64,000 nucleotides of DNA from Pseudonocardia sp. HH130630-07 (GCF_001698125.1 NZ_CP013854.1:2108001-2172000); one strand, 5' to 3'. Shown: positions 8,525 through 18,358, counted from the stretch's first letter. Translations and numbers: made by a program. Notes: generated from the letters alone by a model not told the origin.

Positions 8525-10260
8525 TCAGGCCCCGTGCGCCGGCCTGCGGCGGCGCCGGGCCGCGGCGCCCGAGGCGGCGACGATCGGTGTCGCGGCACTG
8601 CCGTGGGTGTCCCGGCGGCGCCGGCCGCAGTACTCGACACCGGTCCGGGAACCCGACCGGGTCCGCTGCACCCGCGGCGTGGGGACGTCGGCGTCCGGAG
8701 TGGTCCGCGACGCGAGCTGCAGCGCCCGCAGCCGCTCCACCCGGTCCGCGGTCTGCGCGCCACCGGGGCCGTCGGCGAGCGGGGTGAACAGACCGGCTCC
8801 GGGGCTCCGCGGGGCACCGGCCGCACGCGCGGCGACGAGCCGTTCGACCGCCGTCCGGCCCGTCCCCTGGCCGGGGACGACCACAGGCAGCACCGAGGTG
8901 TCCGGATCGCGCCGGGCGTCCTCGGTGGTGACCCGGTGCCCGTCCGCGGCGACGGCCGGCAGCACGCAGGTCTCCGGATCGCGGCGGGCCTCGGTGGTGT
9001 CGACCCGGACCGGCGCCGGCGGCTCGGCGGGGACGGCGGGGACGGCCGCCGCCCGGCGGCCGGGCAGTGCCCGCAGCCAGCGGCGGGCGGGACGTTCGAC
9101 GAGCTGGTGGAGCAGGTGAGCCACGGGCAGAGTCCCCACGAAGACGGTGAGCGCGATCAGGTGCCCGGTCTCCCCGCCAGCGGGGACGGCACCGGTGTCG
9201 CTCAGGAACCAGAACACCTCGAACACCGGGATGTGGACGAGGTAGAGCGCATAGGAGATCCGTCCGCCGTGCACGACGGCCGGACGGGTGAGCAGGTGGT
9301 GCACCGGCCCGCGGTCGGCGAGCGCAAGCGCTCCGACCAGCACCGGGAAGAGCAGGACCGCGGCCCCGTGTGCCCCGCCGCCGTACGCGTCGCCCGCGAC
9401 GAGCACCACCGGCACACCGACGGCGGCCGCGGTGGCCGTCCCGGACGCCACGGCGCCCACCCGGGCGTGACGCAGCCGCCGGACGGCGAGCATCGCGAGC
9501 ACCCCGGCGGAGAATCCGCCGAGGATCCGCACCAGCCAGCTGTACGGGTAGTACGGCGACCCGACGACCACGAACGCCGCCGCGAGCGGCGTGACGCACA
9601 GCAGCGAGCCGGCGGCGAGCACCGCGAACGGCAGTTCCGCAGCCGGTAGAACCCCACCGCGAACAGCGGGAACAGCAGGTAGGCCAGCCACTCCGCGCTG
9701 ATCGACCAGGTCGGGCCGACCCAGGACGCCCCGTCGAGGAACGCCTGGTTCCACAGCTGCACGCCGACGAGCTGCTCGAGCCAGGTCCGGACGTCCAGGT
9801 CGGGCTGCACCGCCTGGTAGGCGACGTCGTCGGTCCCGCCGAGCACGGCGCGGGCGACGAGCCAGATCCCGAACAGGTGGAACACCACCGCGTAGGCGGG
9901 CCACATCCGGGCGACCCTGGCCCACACGAACCGGCCGGTGGCGCGCGTCCGCAGCCGGGGACCGAGCTGCTCCAGGTAGGTCCAGGCGATCACGAAACCA
10001 CTGAGGACGAAGAACAGGTCCACACCGAGCGCACCCTGGGTGACCAGCGGGCCGAGCCATCCGGTCAGTGCCTCGACGCCGGCCGACGGGGTGAAGTGGA
10101 AGTGGAACGCGACCACCCACACCGCCGCGACGATCCGCAGGCCGGTCAGCGCGGTCAGCTCGCCCGACGGTCCGTCCTGGTCGGGAGACGGGTGGCCGGT
10201 GCCGGACGTCACGGTGGACGCGTCGCCGGACGTGCCGGGCCGGTGGGTGCGGATGCTCAC
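8525..10260 (-). pseudogene. Acyltransferase 3 (OafA/YrhL family), one-base frameshift
   Basis: This would be a membrane O-acyltransferase that modifies cell-surface glycans. Residues ~35-210 from GTG 10260 carry family hallmarks: LTALTGLRIVAAVWVVAFHF, GVDLFFVLSGFVIAWTYLEQ and ARMWPAYAVV. The frame breaks near 9637; the remaining helices (LPFAVLAAGSLLC through GRISYALYLVHIPVFE) are in the -1 frame down to the stop at 8525. Inserting one G at 9637-9638 would give YRLRELPFAVL and a single ORF of ~578 residues, with a ~190-residue soluble Pro/Ala/Arg-rich tail. Either a recent null mutation or an assembly error is possible. Confidence 0.75.
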
Positions 10261-10441
10261 GTCCGGGGCAACGAGCCGTCGTCGCCACCGTCACCGGTGA
10301 CACCCGAAGAGGGCCCGAATGCCGCATGCAGTGACGCACGGTCACGACACGCCGAGAAGATCATCCTTGAGACCCCGGGCGGGCGAAATCACGGCGCCGC
10401 GGACGTCACGGGGGCATCACGGACGATCTTCGACGCCCGTC

Positions 10442-10447
10442 TAGCCT
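10442..10447 (+). promoter_or_regulatory. -10 element for emb (leaderless)
   Basis: TAGCCT is followed by 7 nt and then GTG 10455. It is the same element and spacing as dprE1, suggesting coordinated leaderless expression of wall genes. The 194-bp divergent gap 10261-10454 also serves the acyltransferase. Confidence 0.5.
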
Positions 10448-10454
10448 CGGCCGG

Positions 10455-13400
10455 GTGCAGACCGCCGACACGGAGCCCGGTCGTCGGGCCGGATCCGGGT
10501 CCGTCGACCGCCGGTCCCGTCCCACCGATCGCCTGTTCGCCGCCGCGCTCGGGCTGGTGTCCGCGCTGCTCGCGCTCGCGATCCCGTTCCTGCCGGTCCA
10601 GCAGAACACCGCGACCGTCACCTGGCCGACGGCGCAGACCGGTACCGCGCCGCTGAACGCCCCACTGGTCGCCTACCGCGCCGAGAGCCTGCGGGCGACC
10701 ATCGGCTGCGACGCGATCCGCAGCCTCGACGACCGCTCCCCCGGCCCGGCGACCGTGGTGTCCACGACCCCGGCCGGCGCACCGGAGGGCGACGGCGTCG
10801 GCCTGCGGACGGTCGTGAACGACGGGACCCTGCTCGTGGACAACCGGGGCCAGCGGGTGGCCACGGTCCCGCTCCCGCCGCCGGGCGAGCCGTGCGAGCT
10901 GACGATCTCCTCGGACGGCGCCGCCACCACCGTCGCCGTCGGTCGGGCGACGGTCTACGAGTTCGCCGGCGACGCCCGCCCGCAGGTCACCGGCGTCTAC
11001 TCCGACCTCGACGCGGCCACCGACCCGATGGCCGGGTCGGTCGTCGGCTTCGACACCGACAACCGGTACGACACGAACGCGTCGCTGCTCAAGCTCGTCG
11101 CCGGGGCCCTGGCCGTCGTCGCACTGCTCGGGTCGCTGTACTTCCTGCGCCGGGTCGACGACGCCGACGCCCGCCGGGTCGTGCACGGCCGCCGGCTGGC
11201 CGTCCGGCTGCGCGGCCGCGACACGGTGCGCGACCTCGTCGTCGTCGGGGTGCTCGTGGTCTGGGCCGTGATCGGCTCGATGACCCCGGACGACGGCTAC
11301 ATCCTCGACATCTCCCGCGGCAACGACACCGCCGGCTACATCGGCAACTACCACCGCTGGTTCGACGTCCCCGAGGCCCCGTTCGGCTGGTTCTACCAGC
11401 TGTACTCGCTGTGGAGCGGCGTCTCCGACGCGGTGCTGTGGCTGCGCCTGCCGCCGCTGGCCATGGGGATCGCGTCCTGGTTCCTGATCAGCCGGGCGCT
11501 GCTCCCGCGCCTGGGTACCCGGGTCCGGCGCAGCCGCTCGGCCGGCTGGGCCGCCGCCGGGGTGTTCCTCTGCTTCTGGCTGCCGTTCAACAACGGCCTG
11601 CGCCCGGAGACGGTCGTCGTCATCGCCGCCCTGGTCTCGTTCGTGACCCTGGAGCGGGCGCTGGCCACCCGGCGGCTGCTCCCGGTGGCCGGGGCGCTGG
11701 TGGCCGGAGCGTTCGCCGTGGCGGCCACGCCCACCGGCCTGATCGCGCTCGCCCCGCTGCTCGCCGCGGCCCGCCCGCTGCTCAAGCTGCTGACCGAGCG
11801 GATCCGCACCTCCGGCTGGCTCACCACGCTCGGCCCGCTCGCCGCGGCCGGGCTGATCGTGCTGACGGCCGTCTTCGGCGACCAGACGTGGGCCTCGATC
11901 GCCGAGGCCACCCGGGTCCGGACCGAGATCGGGCCCAGCCTGTCCTGGTACGAGGAGCTGTCCCGCTACGAGCTGCTGTTCAGCGACTCCCGGGACGGCT
12001 CGGTGCAACGCCGCTTCCCGGTGCTGCTGCTGTGGCTGTGCCTGATCGTGTCGACGATCGTGCTGCTGCGCCGCGGGCGGATCCCGGGCGCCGCGCTCGG
12101 GTTCTCCCGGCGGCTGCTGACCAGCACCGCGCTGTCGTTCGCGGTGCTGGCGCTGACCCCGACCAAGTGGACCCACCACTTCGGCGCGTTCGCCGCGCTC
12201 GGCGCGGGGGTCGCGGCCCTCGCCGCGCTCGCGACGTCGACCGGCGTGCTGCGGTCACGACGCAACCAGGCGTTGTTCCTCGGTGCCGTGCTGGCCGTGA
12301 CGGCGCTGGCCTTCCGCGGGCCGAACACCTGGTGGTACGTGTCGAACTGGGGTGTCCCGTGGTTCGACAAGCCGGTCTCGGTCAACGGGATCGGGGCGAC
12401 CACCCTGCTGCTCGCGGCCGCGTTCGTGTCGCTCGTCGTCGCGTCGGTGGAGCACCTGCGGTCGTCGTCGGGCGTCCCGCGCCCGGTCCCGGCCCCCGGG
12501 CGCCGGCGCAGCGCCCAGGCCCAGGCGGTCCGGCTCGGGTCCGCGCCGGTCGCGATCATCTGCGCGTTCATGGTGGTGTTCCAGGTCGCCTCGCTGGCGA
12601 AGGGCATGGAGAAGCAGGCCGGGTCGTACTCGCTCGGCGAGGACGTCGTCACCGACCCCACCGGGTCCCGGTGCGGCCTGTCCGGGCGGATCGTGGTCGA
12701 GACCGACCCGGCGGCGAACGTGCTGCCGCCCGCTCCGCCGACCGGTGCCCCGGACGACGGCCCGGTGCTCGACGGGTTCGTCCCCGACGGCCTGCCGCCC
12801 ACCGGCCCCGGCTCGCTGCGCGACACCAGCGGCGACGGCGACCGGCAGCCCGGGATCACCGGTACCGGCCCGCTCGGCGGACCGGTGACCGGCAGCTGGT
12901 CGCCGGACCCGGACGCCGTCGGGGAGTACCGGTCGATCCGGTACGCACTGCCCGAGCAGGCCCGCGACGGGTCGGCGCCGCTGGTGCTCGGGATCGCCGG
13001 CACCGTCGGCGGCGGGACGACGCTGGCCCTGGAGTTCACCCGGGACGGACGGGTCGTCGACACGATCGAGCCGGGTGCCGGCGGTGCCGTGACCACGACG
13101 GCCGACAGCGCGGGCGGCGCGTCCGGCGGGCGTGCCTGGCGCGACCTGCGCCTCGACCTGACCGGGCGGGACGCCGCGACCGCCGACGCCGTCCGGGTCG
13201 TCGTCACCGACCAGGGCCTCGGCGCGAACTCCTGGATCGCGGTGGCACAGCCCCGGGTGCCGCGGCTGACCCCGCTGACCGAGGTCGTCGCCGGTGAGCC
13301 CGGCTACCTGGACTGGGCCACGTCGTTCGTGCACCCCTGCCTCACCCGCTTCGGGGTGCACCGCGGCATCGCCGACGTCCCGGCGTTCCGGATGCTCGCC

Positions 13401-13673
13401 GATCCCCAGCAGCGCACGGTGGCCGACGAGTGGGGCCGCGGCTCCAACGGCGGCCCGCAGGGCTGGCTCACCCACGTCGGCGCCCAGCGCTACGTGCCGA
13501 CCTACCTGCCCGGCTCCTGGGACTTCGACTGGGGGCAGATCCGGCTCGTCGACCCGTACGACCCGCGGGCGGTGCCCGCGACCGCCGAGCACGGCAGCCG
13601 GACGATGTGGGGCTGGCAGCAGGTCGGCGAGGCCGGAGCAGCGCCCGGGAACCCGTCGCCGCTGCCCGGCTGA
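10455..13673 (+). CDS. Emb-family arabinosyltransferase (GT53)
   Basis: This 1072-residue enzyme uses decaprenylphosphoryl-arabinose to polymerise the arabinan of arabinogalactan or lipoarabinomannan. The domain order fits EmbA/B/C: one helix at ~30-52, an N-terminal carbohydrate-binding-like domain starting ATVTWP, ~12 further helices (residues ~210-720), and a large C-terminal periplasmic domain (~720-1072). The GT-C catalytic loop reads TPDDGYILDISRGND, with Asp279 and Asp280, and is followed by PEAPFGWFYQLYSLW as in mycobacterial Emb. It cannot be assigned to EmbA, B or C. glfT2 follows after 44 bp. Emb proteins are the ethambutol target. Confidence 0.93.
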   Translation: MQTADTEPGRRAGSGSVDRRSRPTDRLFAAALGLVSALLALAIPFLPVQQNTATVTWPTAQTGTAPLNAPLVAYRAESLRATIGCDAIRSLDDRSPGPATVVSTTPAGAPEGDGVGLRTVVNDGTLLVDNRGQRVATVPLPPPGEPCELTISSDGAATTVAVGRATVYEFAGDARPQVTGVYSDLDAATDPMAGSVVGFDTDNRYDTNASLLKLVAGALAVVALLGSLYFLRRVDDADARRVVHGRRLAVRLRGRDTVRDLVVVGVLVVWAVIGSMTPDDGYILDISRGNDTAGYIGNYHRWFDVPEAPFGWFYQLYSLWSGVSDAVLWLRLPPLAMGIASWFLISRALLPRLGTRVRRSRSAGWAAAGVFLCFWLPFNNGLRPETVVVIAALVSFVTLERALATRRLLPVAGALVAGAFAVAATPTGLIALAPLLAAARPLLKLLTERIRTSGWLTTLGPLAAAGLIVLTAVFGDQTWASIAEATRVRTEIGPSLSWYEELSRYELLFSDSRDGSVQRRFPVLLLWLCLIVSTIVLLRRGRIPGAALGFSRRLLTSTALSFAVLALTPTKWTHHFGAFAALGAGVAALAALATSTGVLRSRRNQALFLGAVLAVTALAFRGPNTWWYVSNWGVPWFDKPVSVNGIGATTLLLAAAFVSLVVASVEHLRSSSGVPRPVPAPGRRRSAQAQAVRLGSAPVAIICAFMVVFQVASLAKGMEKQAGSYSLGEDVVTDPTGSRCGLSGRIVVETDPAANVLPPAPPTGAPDDGPVLDGFVPDGLPPTGPGSLRDTSGDGDRQPGITGTGPLGGPVTGSWSPDPDAVGEYRSIRYALPEQARDGSAPLVLGIAGTVGGGTTLALEFTRDGRVVDTIEPGAGGAVTTTADSAGGASGGRAWRDLRLDLTGRDAATADAVRVVVTDQGLGANSWIAVAQPRVPRLTPLTEVVAGEPGYLDWATSFVHPCLTRFGVHRGIADVPAFRMLADPQQRTVADEWGRGSNGGPQGWLTHVGAQRYVPTYLPGSWDFDWGQIRLVDPYDPRAVPATAEHGSRTMWGWQQVGEAGAAPGNPSPLPG

Positions 13674-13717
13674 GAGACTCCCTCCGACCCGACCCCTCCG
13701 AGAGGCGACCGCGAGAC

Positions 13718-15622
13718 ATGCTGGACACGGCCCGTCCCACCCGTGAGAGCGAGCCCGCAGCCGCGTCCGGCGCCGACCGGCGCCCGGAGCGGCTGGTGGT
13801 GCAGCGCGGGCCGTTCACCGGGCCGACCGCGCTGGTCCCGGAGGATCTCTACGCCGAGGTGCAGCGGGGCGCCGCCCGCCGGGAGCGGGACCGGATCGAG
13901 CTGGCGCCCGCCACCCTGGTCAGCACCAACACCTACTGGGGCCGGCTGCACGCCACCTACTGGCAGCGGTGGACCGCGGTGCCCGAGGTCCGGGTGACCG
14001 CGCGGGCGAGCGGGCGCGGCCGCATCTGGCTGATGGCGTCGGACACGAACAAGGTCGCCCGCGCGGTGACGGTCGTCGAGATCGACACCGACACCGACGG
14101 GGGGCGCGACGTCGAGCTCACCGGTGCGATCGACCGGTTCCTCGACGGCGGCGGCATGTGGCTGGAGATCGGCACCGACACCGGTGAGCTGGCCGTGTCC
14201 GGTGTGGAGTGGGCGGTGCACGTCCCGCCGCCCGCGCGGCCGACGTCGATGACGATCTGCACCTACAACCGCGTCGACGACTGCCTGAACACGCTGCAGG
14301 CGCTGCTCGACGACCCGGTCGCCCTCGACCGGCTCGCCCTGGTCCGGGTGGTCGACCAGGGCAGCGACCCGCTCGAGTCACGGGACCGGTTCGGCACGCT
14401 CGCCGAGGTGTTCGGTGCCCGGCTGGTCTACCAGCGCCAGCCCAACCTCGGCGGCGCCGGTGGTTTCACCCGCGGGCTGTACGAGGCGACCGCCGGGGAC
14501 CCGGCCGACGACCACGACGTCCTGCTGATGGACGACGACGTGCAGCTCGACCCGGAGATCGTCGTCCGGCTGACCGGGTTCGCCGCCTGCACCACACGGC
14601 CGACGATCGTCGGCGGCCAGATGCTCAACCTGCTGCACCCCGGGCACGTCCACATCACCGCCGAGTACGCCGTCCCCGAGAAGCTGCGGGTCGGCAAGCC
14701 GATCCCGGGTGCGCTGGAGGAGGGCTACCTCCTCGGCCGCGACGAGCGCCTGCTGCCGATCGTGCAGGAGCGCCGCGTCGACACCGAGTACAACGGCTGG
14801 TGGTCCTGCCTGATCCCGGCGCCGGTCGTCCGGGCGGGCGGCTACCCGCTGCCGCTGTTCTTCCAGTGGGACGACGTCGAGTTCGGCTACCGCGCCCGCG
14901 AGCACGGCTTCGGCACGGTGTCCCTGCCCGGCGCCGGCGTGTGGCACGCCGACTTCGGCTGGAAGGACTGGGACGAGTGGCACCGCTACTTCAACCAGCG
15001 CAACGGCCTGATCACCGCGGCACTGCGCACCGGGTTCGACCGCCGCACCGTCGCGTCGACGGTCGTCGAACTGCTGGCCCAGTACCTCGTCGGGATGCAG
15101 TACGGGCTGGCCGCGACCCTGCTGACCGCGGTCGAGGACTTCCTCGAGGGCCCGTCGGTCCTCGACGACGGCTCCGCGGCCGCCGCCGCCCGGATCCGCC
15201 GGATCCGCGCCGCCTACCCGGAGACCGCTGCGGTGCCGATCACCGACGTCGATCTCGACCCCCGCGAGTCCGTCGTGCACCTGGCCGGCGGCAAGCCGTC
15301 GAAGATGGTCCGGACCTGGATCAAGCGGGCCCTGCTGCAGACCTCGGGACGGCTGCCGTTCCGGTCCGGCATGGTGCCGGCCGGTGAGGCGCACTGGTGG
15401 CACGTCGCGTTGTTCGAGCGGGCGATCGTCACCGACATGGCCGAGACCGGCGTCCGGATCCGGACCCGCGACACCGAGCGCCTGCGGGAGCTGAGCACCC
15501 GCGGCGTGCAGACGGTGCGCCGGCTGTACACCGAGGGCCCCGCCGTGGCCCGGGAGTGGAAGACCGCCGAGCCCCGGCTCACCGCACGGGAGACGTGGAG
15601 CCGGCTCTACGCGGACTCCTGA
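13718..15622 (+). CDS. glfT2: Galactofuranosyltransferase GlfT2 (copy 1)
   Basis: This GT2-family enzyme (634 residues, close to the usual ~640) polymerises the galactan with alternating beta-1,5 and beta-1,6 galactofuranose from UDP-Galf. It has an N-terminal beta-sandwich (~1-170), then the GT-A domain with MTICTYNRVDDCLNTL, RQPNLGGAGGFTRGLYE, the metal-binding DDD at 272-274, a conserved WWSCLIP, and His in GVWHADFGW. The helical C-terminal domain ends RETWSRLYADS. ATG 13718 has a GAGAGGCGA site upstream. It follows emb on the same strand. Its last nine codons and stop lie inside the left 104-bp direct repeat. Confidence 0.93.
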   Translation: MLDTARPTRESEPAAASGADRRPERLVVQRGPFTGPTALVPEDLYAEVQRGAARRERDRIELAPATLVSTNTYWGRLHATYWQRWTAVPEVRVTARASGRGRIWLMASDTNKVARAVTVVEIDTDTDGGRDVELTGAIDRFLDGGGMWLEIGTDTGELAVSGVEWAVHVPPPARPTSMTICTYNRVDDCLNTLQALLDDPVALDRLALVRVVDQGSDPLESRDRFGTLAEVFGARLVYQRQPNLGGAGGFTRGLYEATAGDPADDHDVLLMDDDVQLDPEIVVRLTGFAACTTRPTIVGGQMLNLLHPGHVHITAEYAVPEKLRVGKPIPGALEEGYLLGRDERLLPIVQERRVDTEYNGWWSCLIPAPVVRAGGYPLPLFFQWDDVEFGYRAREHGFGTVSLPGAGVWHADFGWKDWDEWHRYFNQRNGLITAALRTGFDRRTVASTVVELLAQYLVGMQYGLAATLLTAVEDFLEGPSVLDDGSAAAAARIRRIRAAYPETAAVPITDVDLDPRESVVHLAGGKPSKMVRTWIKRALLQTSGRLPFRSGMVPAGEAHWWHVALFERAIVTDMAETGVRIRTRDTERLRELSTRGVQTVRRLYTEGPAVAREWKTAEPRLTARETWSRLYADS

Positions 15623-15697
15623 CCGGCCGCGACCGCCCGAGCAGCACGGCGACGAGCACCACGACCGACGCCAGCGGCATCGGGTGGCCCACCGCGA
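15594..15697. repeat. 104-bp direct repeat, left copy
   Basis: It is identical to 18330-18433 at 102 of 104 positions (offset 2736 bp; differences at 15623 and 15690). It contains the last nine sense codons and stop of glfT2 on + and, on -, the 3' end of the membrane-protein gene whose intact copy lies at 18318-18971. It forms the left boundary of the low-GC island. Confidence 0.9.
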
Positions 15698-15854
15698 CGA
15701 CTGGTGCACCGCAGATCGCTTGGTAGCGGCCCACCCCGGTCCAGACGCCGTCATCACAGGCGACGGCTGAGACCAGATATGTACGCCAGTCCGCGACCGA
15801 CATCATCGCCAACACATCTGGCCGAACCCCGATCGCTGTTCCCAGGTCGGCGCG

Positions 15855-16652
15855 TCACGACTCATACTCACCGGCATTTCGCCCGATAGAGTGGTCGAAT
15901 CGGCTTTCGCCTGGCTGTGTGTCCATGCTTCGGGGGAAGCCGCCCATGACGATGTCGGATCGAGAGGCATCGGCGGTGATTCTGTAGATGACGCGAGGGC
16001 CGACGTACGATCGGCGACCGTGCAGCCACCGTCGGTTGTCGAGCACATAGCCGGTTCCAGAACGTGCAGGGACCGCCCACATATGGCGCTCGATCCCCGC
16101 TCGCAGCGCTGGAATATGCGGTTCGACGCGTGACCCGAACCGCGCCAACGAGTCAAGCCTGAGACGTATCGACACAACATCGTTCGTGGTTGCGAAGACC
16201 GATGCCAGGCATCCGTCCGCACCACCGAACAGCGCCGACGACGGCACAGACAGCGCGGCGAGTGCCTCCGGATCGTTTTCTTCCAGGTCGAGGTACACGG
16301 CGCGACCGTCGACCAATAAGGACTCGCCGCCTTCGGTCGGCTCACGGCCGCACACCGTGAACAGCAGGCCGGGCGGATCGACGACCCCCGATCTGTCGGT
16401 GTGCGGGTACAACGATGCACAGGTGAAGCCGGCAAGAGCGGCTGCACTGGCTCCACGATCTTCGATGACGGTCACGCCGTCCGGACCGCTGTCGCGATGT
16501 GGCACGACCACGGCTCCGATACAGCGGGCCAACGCGAGGAGACTCACGGGATCGGGCACGGCATCGACGAGGGACAGGCCGGTGCGGGCGAGATCGGCGA
16601 GAACGTCGACGGAGGCCGTCGAACGACGGACGGGCACGTCCGGAAGCACCAC
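15855..16652 (-). CDS. TauD/TfdA-like Fe(II)/2-oxoglutarate oxygenase
   Basis: This 265-residue protein is a probable non-heme iron dioxygenase of the TauD/clavaminate-synthase type. The facial triad is visible as H-T-D in SLYPHTDRSG and the distal His in RRWLHGRRSYVG, with the nearby Arg positioned to hold 2-oxoglutarate. The double-stranded beta-helix core lies between. GTG 16652 is chosen because GAAGAAGG sits 8 nt upstream; GTG 16661 would overlap that site. It is divergent from the NUDIX gene across a 137-bp gap. The substrate is unknown. Such enzymes hydroxylate amino acids or natural products, so this may be a small tailoring cassette. Confidence 0.78.
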   Translation of the reverse strand: MVLPDVPVRRSTASVDVLADLARTGLSLVDAVPDPVSLLALARCIGAVVVPHRDSGPDGVTVIEDRGASAAALAGFTCASLYPHTDRSGVVDPPGLLFTVCGREPTEGGESLLVDGRAVYLDLEENDPEALAALSVPSSALFGGADGCLASVFATTNDVVSIRLRLDSLARFGSRVEPHIPALRAGIERHMWAVPARSGTGYVLDNRRWLHGRRSYVGPRVIYRITADASRSDIVMGGFPRSMDTQPGESRFDHSIGRNAGEYES

Positions 16653-16789
16653 GTGAATCACCTTCTTCTGTGATGCCGCAACGATCGGCGGTACACCTCG
16701 TGCGCGTCCACTGACAGATCGTCAACCACCTGCCGAGGGCGCGACTGCTACGTTGACCGACGTTCAGCACGCCGGCCGAAAGGAATACC

Positions 16790-17194
16790 GTGCCGCCTCC
16801 GTCAAAGTTCTCCGTTTCAGTTAAAGGCGTCGTCCTCGACCGACAGCATCGCGTTCTACTGTTGAAGAACGAGCGCGAGGAGTGGGAACTCCCCGGTGGA
16901 CGTATCGAGATCGGCGAGACTCCAGAAGACTGTGTCGCCAGGGAGGTATTCGAGGAGACGCAGTGGAAAGTCGCCACCGGGCCAATTCTTGATTCATGGA
17001 TGTACTACATCGATGAAGTCGAGCGGCATGTTTTCATCGTGACATACGGATGCCGCCCGATTTCCGAAACCGAACCGGTGCTGTCGCACGAGCACAAGGA
17101 GATCGGACTCTTCTCGCAGCCCGAGGTGAACGCCTTGACCATGCCGGCCGGCTACAGGCGCTCGATCAGCGCTTGGCATCGGCTCACGACCTGA
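16790..17194 (+). CDS. NUDIX hydrolase
   Basis: This 134-residue pyrophosphohydrolase has a complete Nudix box: GGRIEIGETPEDCVAREVFE followed by ET, fitting GX5EX7REUXEE, with the helix Glu residues that bind Mg2+. The N-terminal strand reads VVLDRQHRVLLLKNE. The substrate is a nucleoside diphosphate linked to another group but cannot be specified. GTG 16790 has a GAAAGGAA site 6 nt upstream. The stop lies 6 bp before the XRE regulator, so the two form an operon within the island. Confidence 0.9.
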   Translation: MPPPSKFSVSVKGVVLDRQHRVLLLKNEREEWELPGGRIEIGETPEDCVAREVFEETQWKVATGPILDSWMYYIDEVERHVFIVTYGCRPISETEPVLSHEHKEIGLFSQPEVNALTMPAGYRRSISAWHRLTT

Positions 17195-17200
17195 TTTACC

Positions 17201-18358
17201 GTGACCTCGACCAAGTGGCTCTGGTCGAGCTCGGACGCCGCACAGTCACTGCGAACCCGTGAGCTCGGCCAGATACTCAGAACATATCGACGACTGAACG
17301 GTGTCAGCCAGGAGCGATTGGCCGAACTGCTGGGCTATGACAAGACGTATATATCCATGCTCGAAACGCGACGGCGCTCGATCACCGACGTGAGAACCCT
17401 CCGTCGCATTGCACATACACTCGGCGTTCCCGTACACGCATTGGGAGCGACCGAAGCGGACGACGCGACCTTCGAGGCGATGATCCAGTTCGCAGGATGG
17501 GTGATCACCCTCGCTGAGATCGCCCGGAAATCGGGAGACGCAGCCCACGCGGTCGACGAACTATGGCCACTGGTCGCCCGACTCGAATCGAGGGCCTCGG
17601 AAGGATCGCTGGAGCGGGAATCCCTGATCATCCTTGTTCGCGCTCGACTCAGGCTTGGGGTTACGCTGGGAACGCTTCTCCCCGAAGAGAACCTGGCACA
17701 TGCGGCAAAGTGGACCGGACGCGCGCTTCTCGCGGCGACCCATCTCGACGACGCCGAACTCACCACCAGAGTGCTCGCCATGCACGGCAACGAATTAAGG
17801 AAAGCAGGACGAACGGCGGCATCGATCAGCCGGCTTCAGCTCGCCGTCTCCCGGGCGAGCGACACGACCATCGCCGCGGCTGCCAGCGCAATGCTTGCGC
17901 GTGCCTACGGTGAAGCAGGTCGAGAAGACCTCTTCGACGGTGCCATGCGCAGCTATCGGAGTCACCTCGACCGCGCGCCGGAGTCGGGGATGCTGGCAAC
18001 CGAGTTCACCTATCGAGAGATCCACCTACGCGGCCTCGCCGACACCGGCCGCACAGCGGAGGCACACCGGCTCATGCAACGGTCGAACGCTGCGGTAGCA
18101 CCCCCCGCGCCGCAGTGGGCGGCCATCGAACGGATCACCGCCGGACGTGTGCTGCTCGCGACCGGCGAGCGTGAGGAGGCCGAGGCTGCATTGATCGTCG
18201 GCCTGCGGCTCGCGGAATCGGCCCGCCTCCCGCACCAGGTCCAGCGAGCCGTCCGTGTGGCGATCTCGGGCGGGCTGCACTCCGTGACCGAGACCGGCCG
18301 CACTCTGCTCCTGCGACTTACCGACTCGGCGTGGAGCCGGCTCTACGCGGACTCCTGA
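17201..18358 (+). CDS. XRE-family regulator with TPR-like C-terminal domain; chimeric 3' end
   Basis: This is a 385-residue regulator. The HTH_3 domain (residues ~22-80) contains LRTYRRLNGVSQERLAELLG and DKTYISMLETRRRSITDV. The remainder is a helical TPR-like array of ~290 residues, as in streptomycete pathway regulators that sense peptides or metabolites. GTG 17201 follows the NUDIX stop by 6 bp. The last ten residues (SAWSRLYADS) come from the right 104-bp repeat, in the same frame as the glfT2 C-terminus (TWSRLYADS). The island gene thus reads into borrowed glfT2 sequence and uses the glfT2 stop, so its native C-terminus is lost or was never present. Confidence 0.85.
   Translation: MTSTKWLWSSSDAAQSLRTRELGQILRTYRRLNGVSQERLAELLGYDKTYISMLETRRRSITDVRTLRRIAHTLGVPVHALGATEADDATFEAMIQFAGWVITLAEIARKSGDAAHAVDELWPLVARLESRASEGSLERESLIILVRARLRLGVTLGTLLPEENLAHAAKWTGRALLAATHLDDAELTTRVLAMHGNELRKAGRTAASISRLQLAVSRASDTTIAAAASAMLARAYGEAGREDLFDGAMRSYRSHLDRAPESGMLATEFTYREIHLRGLADTGRTAEAHRLMQRSNAAVAPPAPQWAAIERITAGRVLLATGEREEAEAALIVGLRLAESARLPHQVQRAVRVAISGGLHSVTETGRTLLLRLTDSAWSRLYADS

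Larger units (their letters stand above)
15698..18329. mobile_element. Low-GC genomic island between 104-bp direct repeats
   Basis: This 2.6-kb insert carries an oxygenase, a NUDIX hydrolase and an XRE/TPR regulator. Its composition is visibly less GC-rich than the neighbours (frequent GAA, AAA, CAT and TCA codons), which suggests transfer. It sits exactly between duplicated 3' ends of glfT2 and of the convergent membrane gene, so neither host gene was broken. No integrase or transposase is present, so how it moved is unknown. Homologous single-crossover integration or loss of the recombinase gene are possible. Bases 15698-15854 hold no gene I can support. Confidence 0.7.

Noticed and set aside
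14378-15757. 459-codon open frame on -
   Set aside because: It is antisense to glfT2 with no motifs. Its 5' portion lies in the left 104-bp repeat and island edge only by chance.
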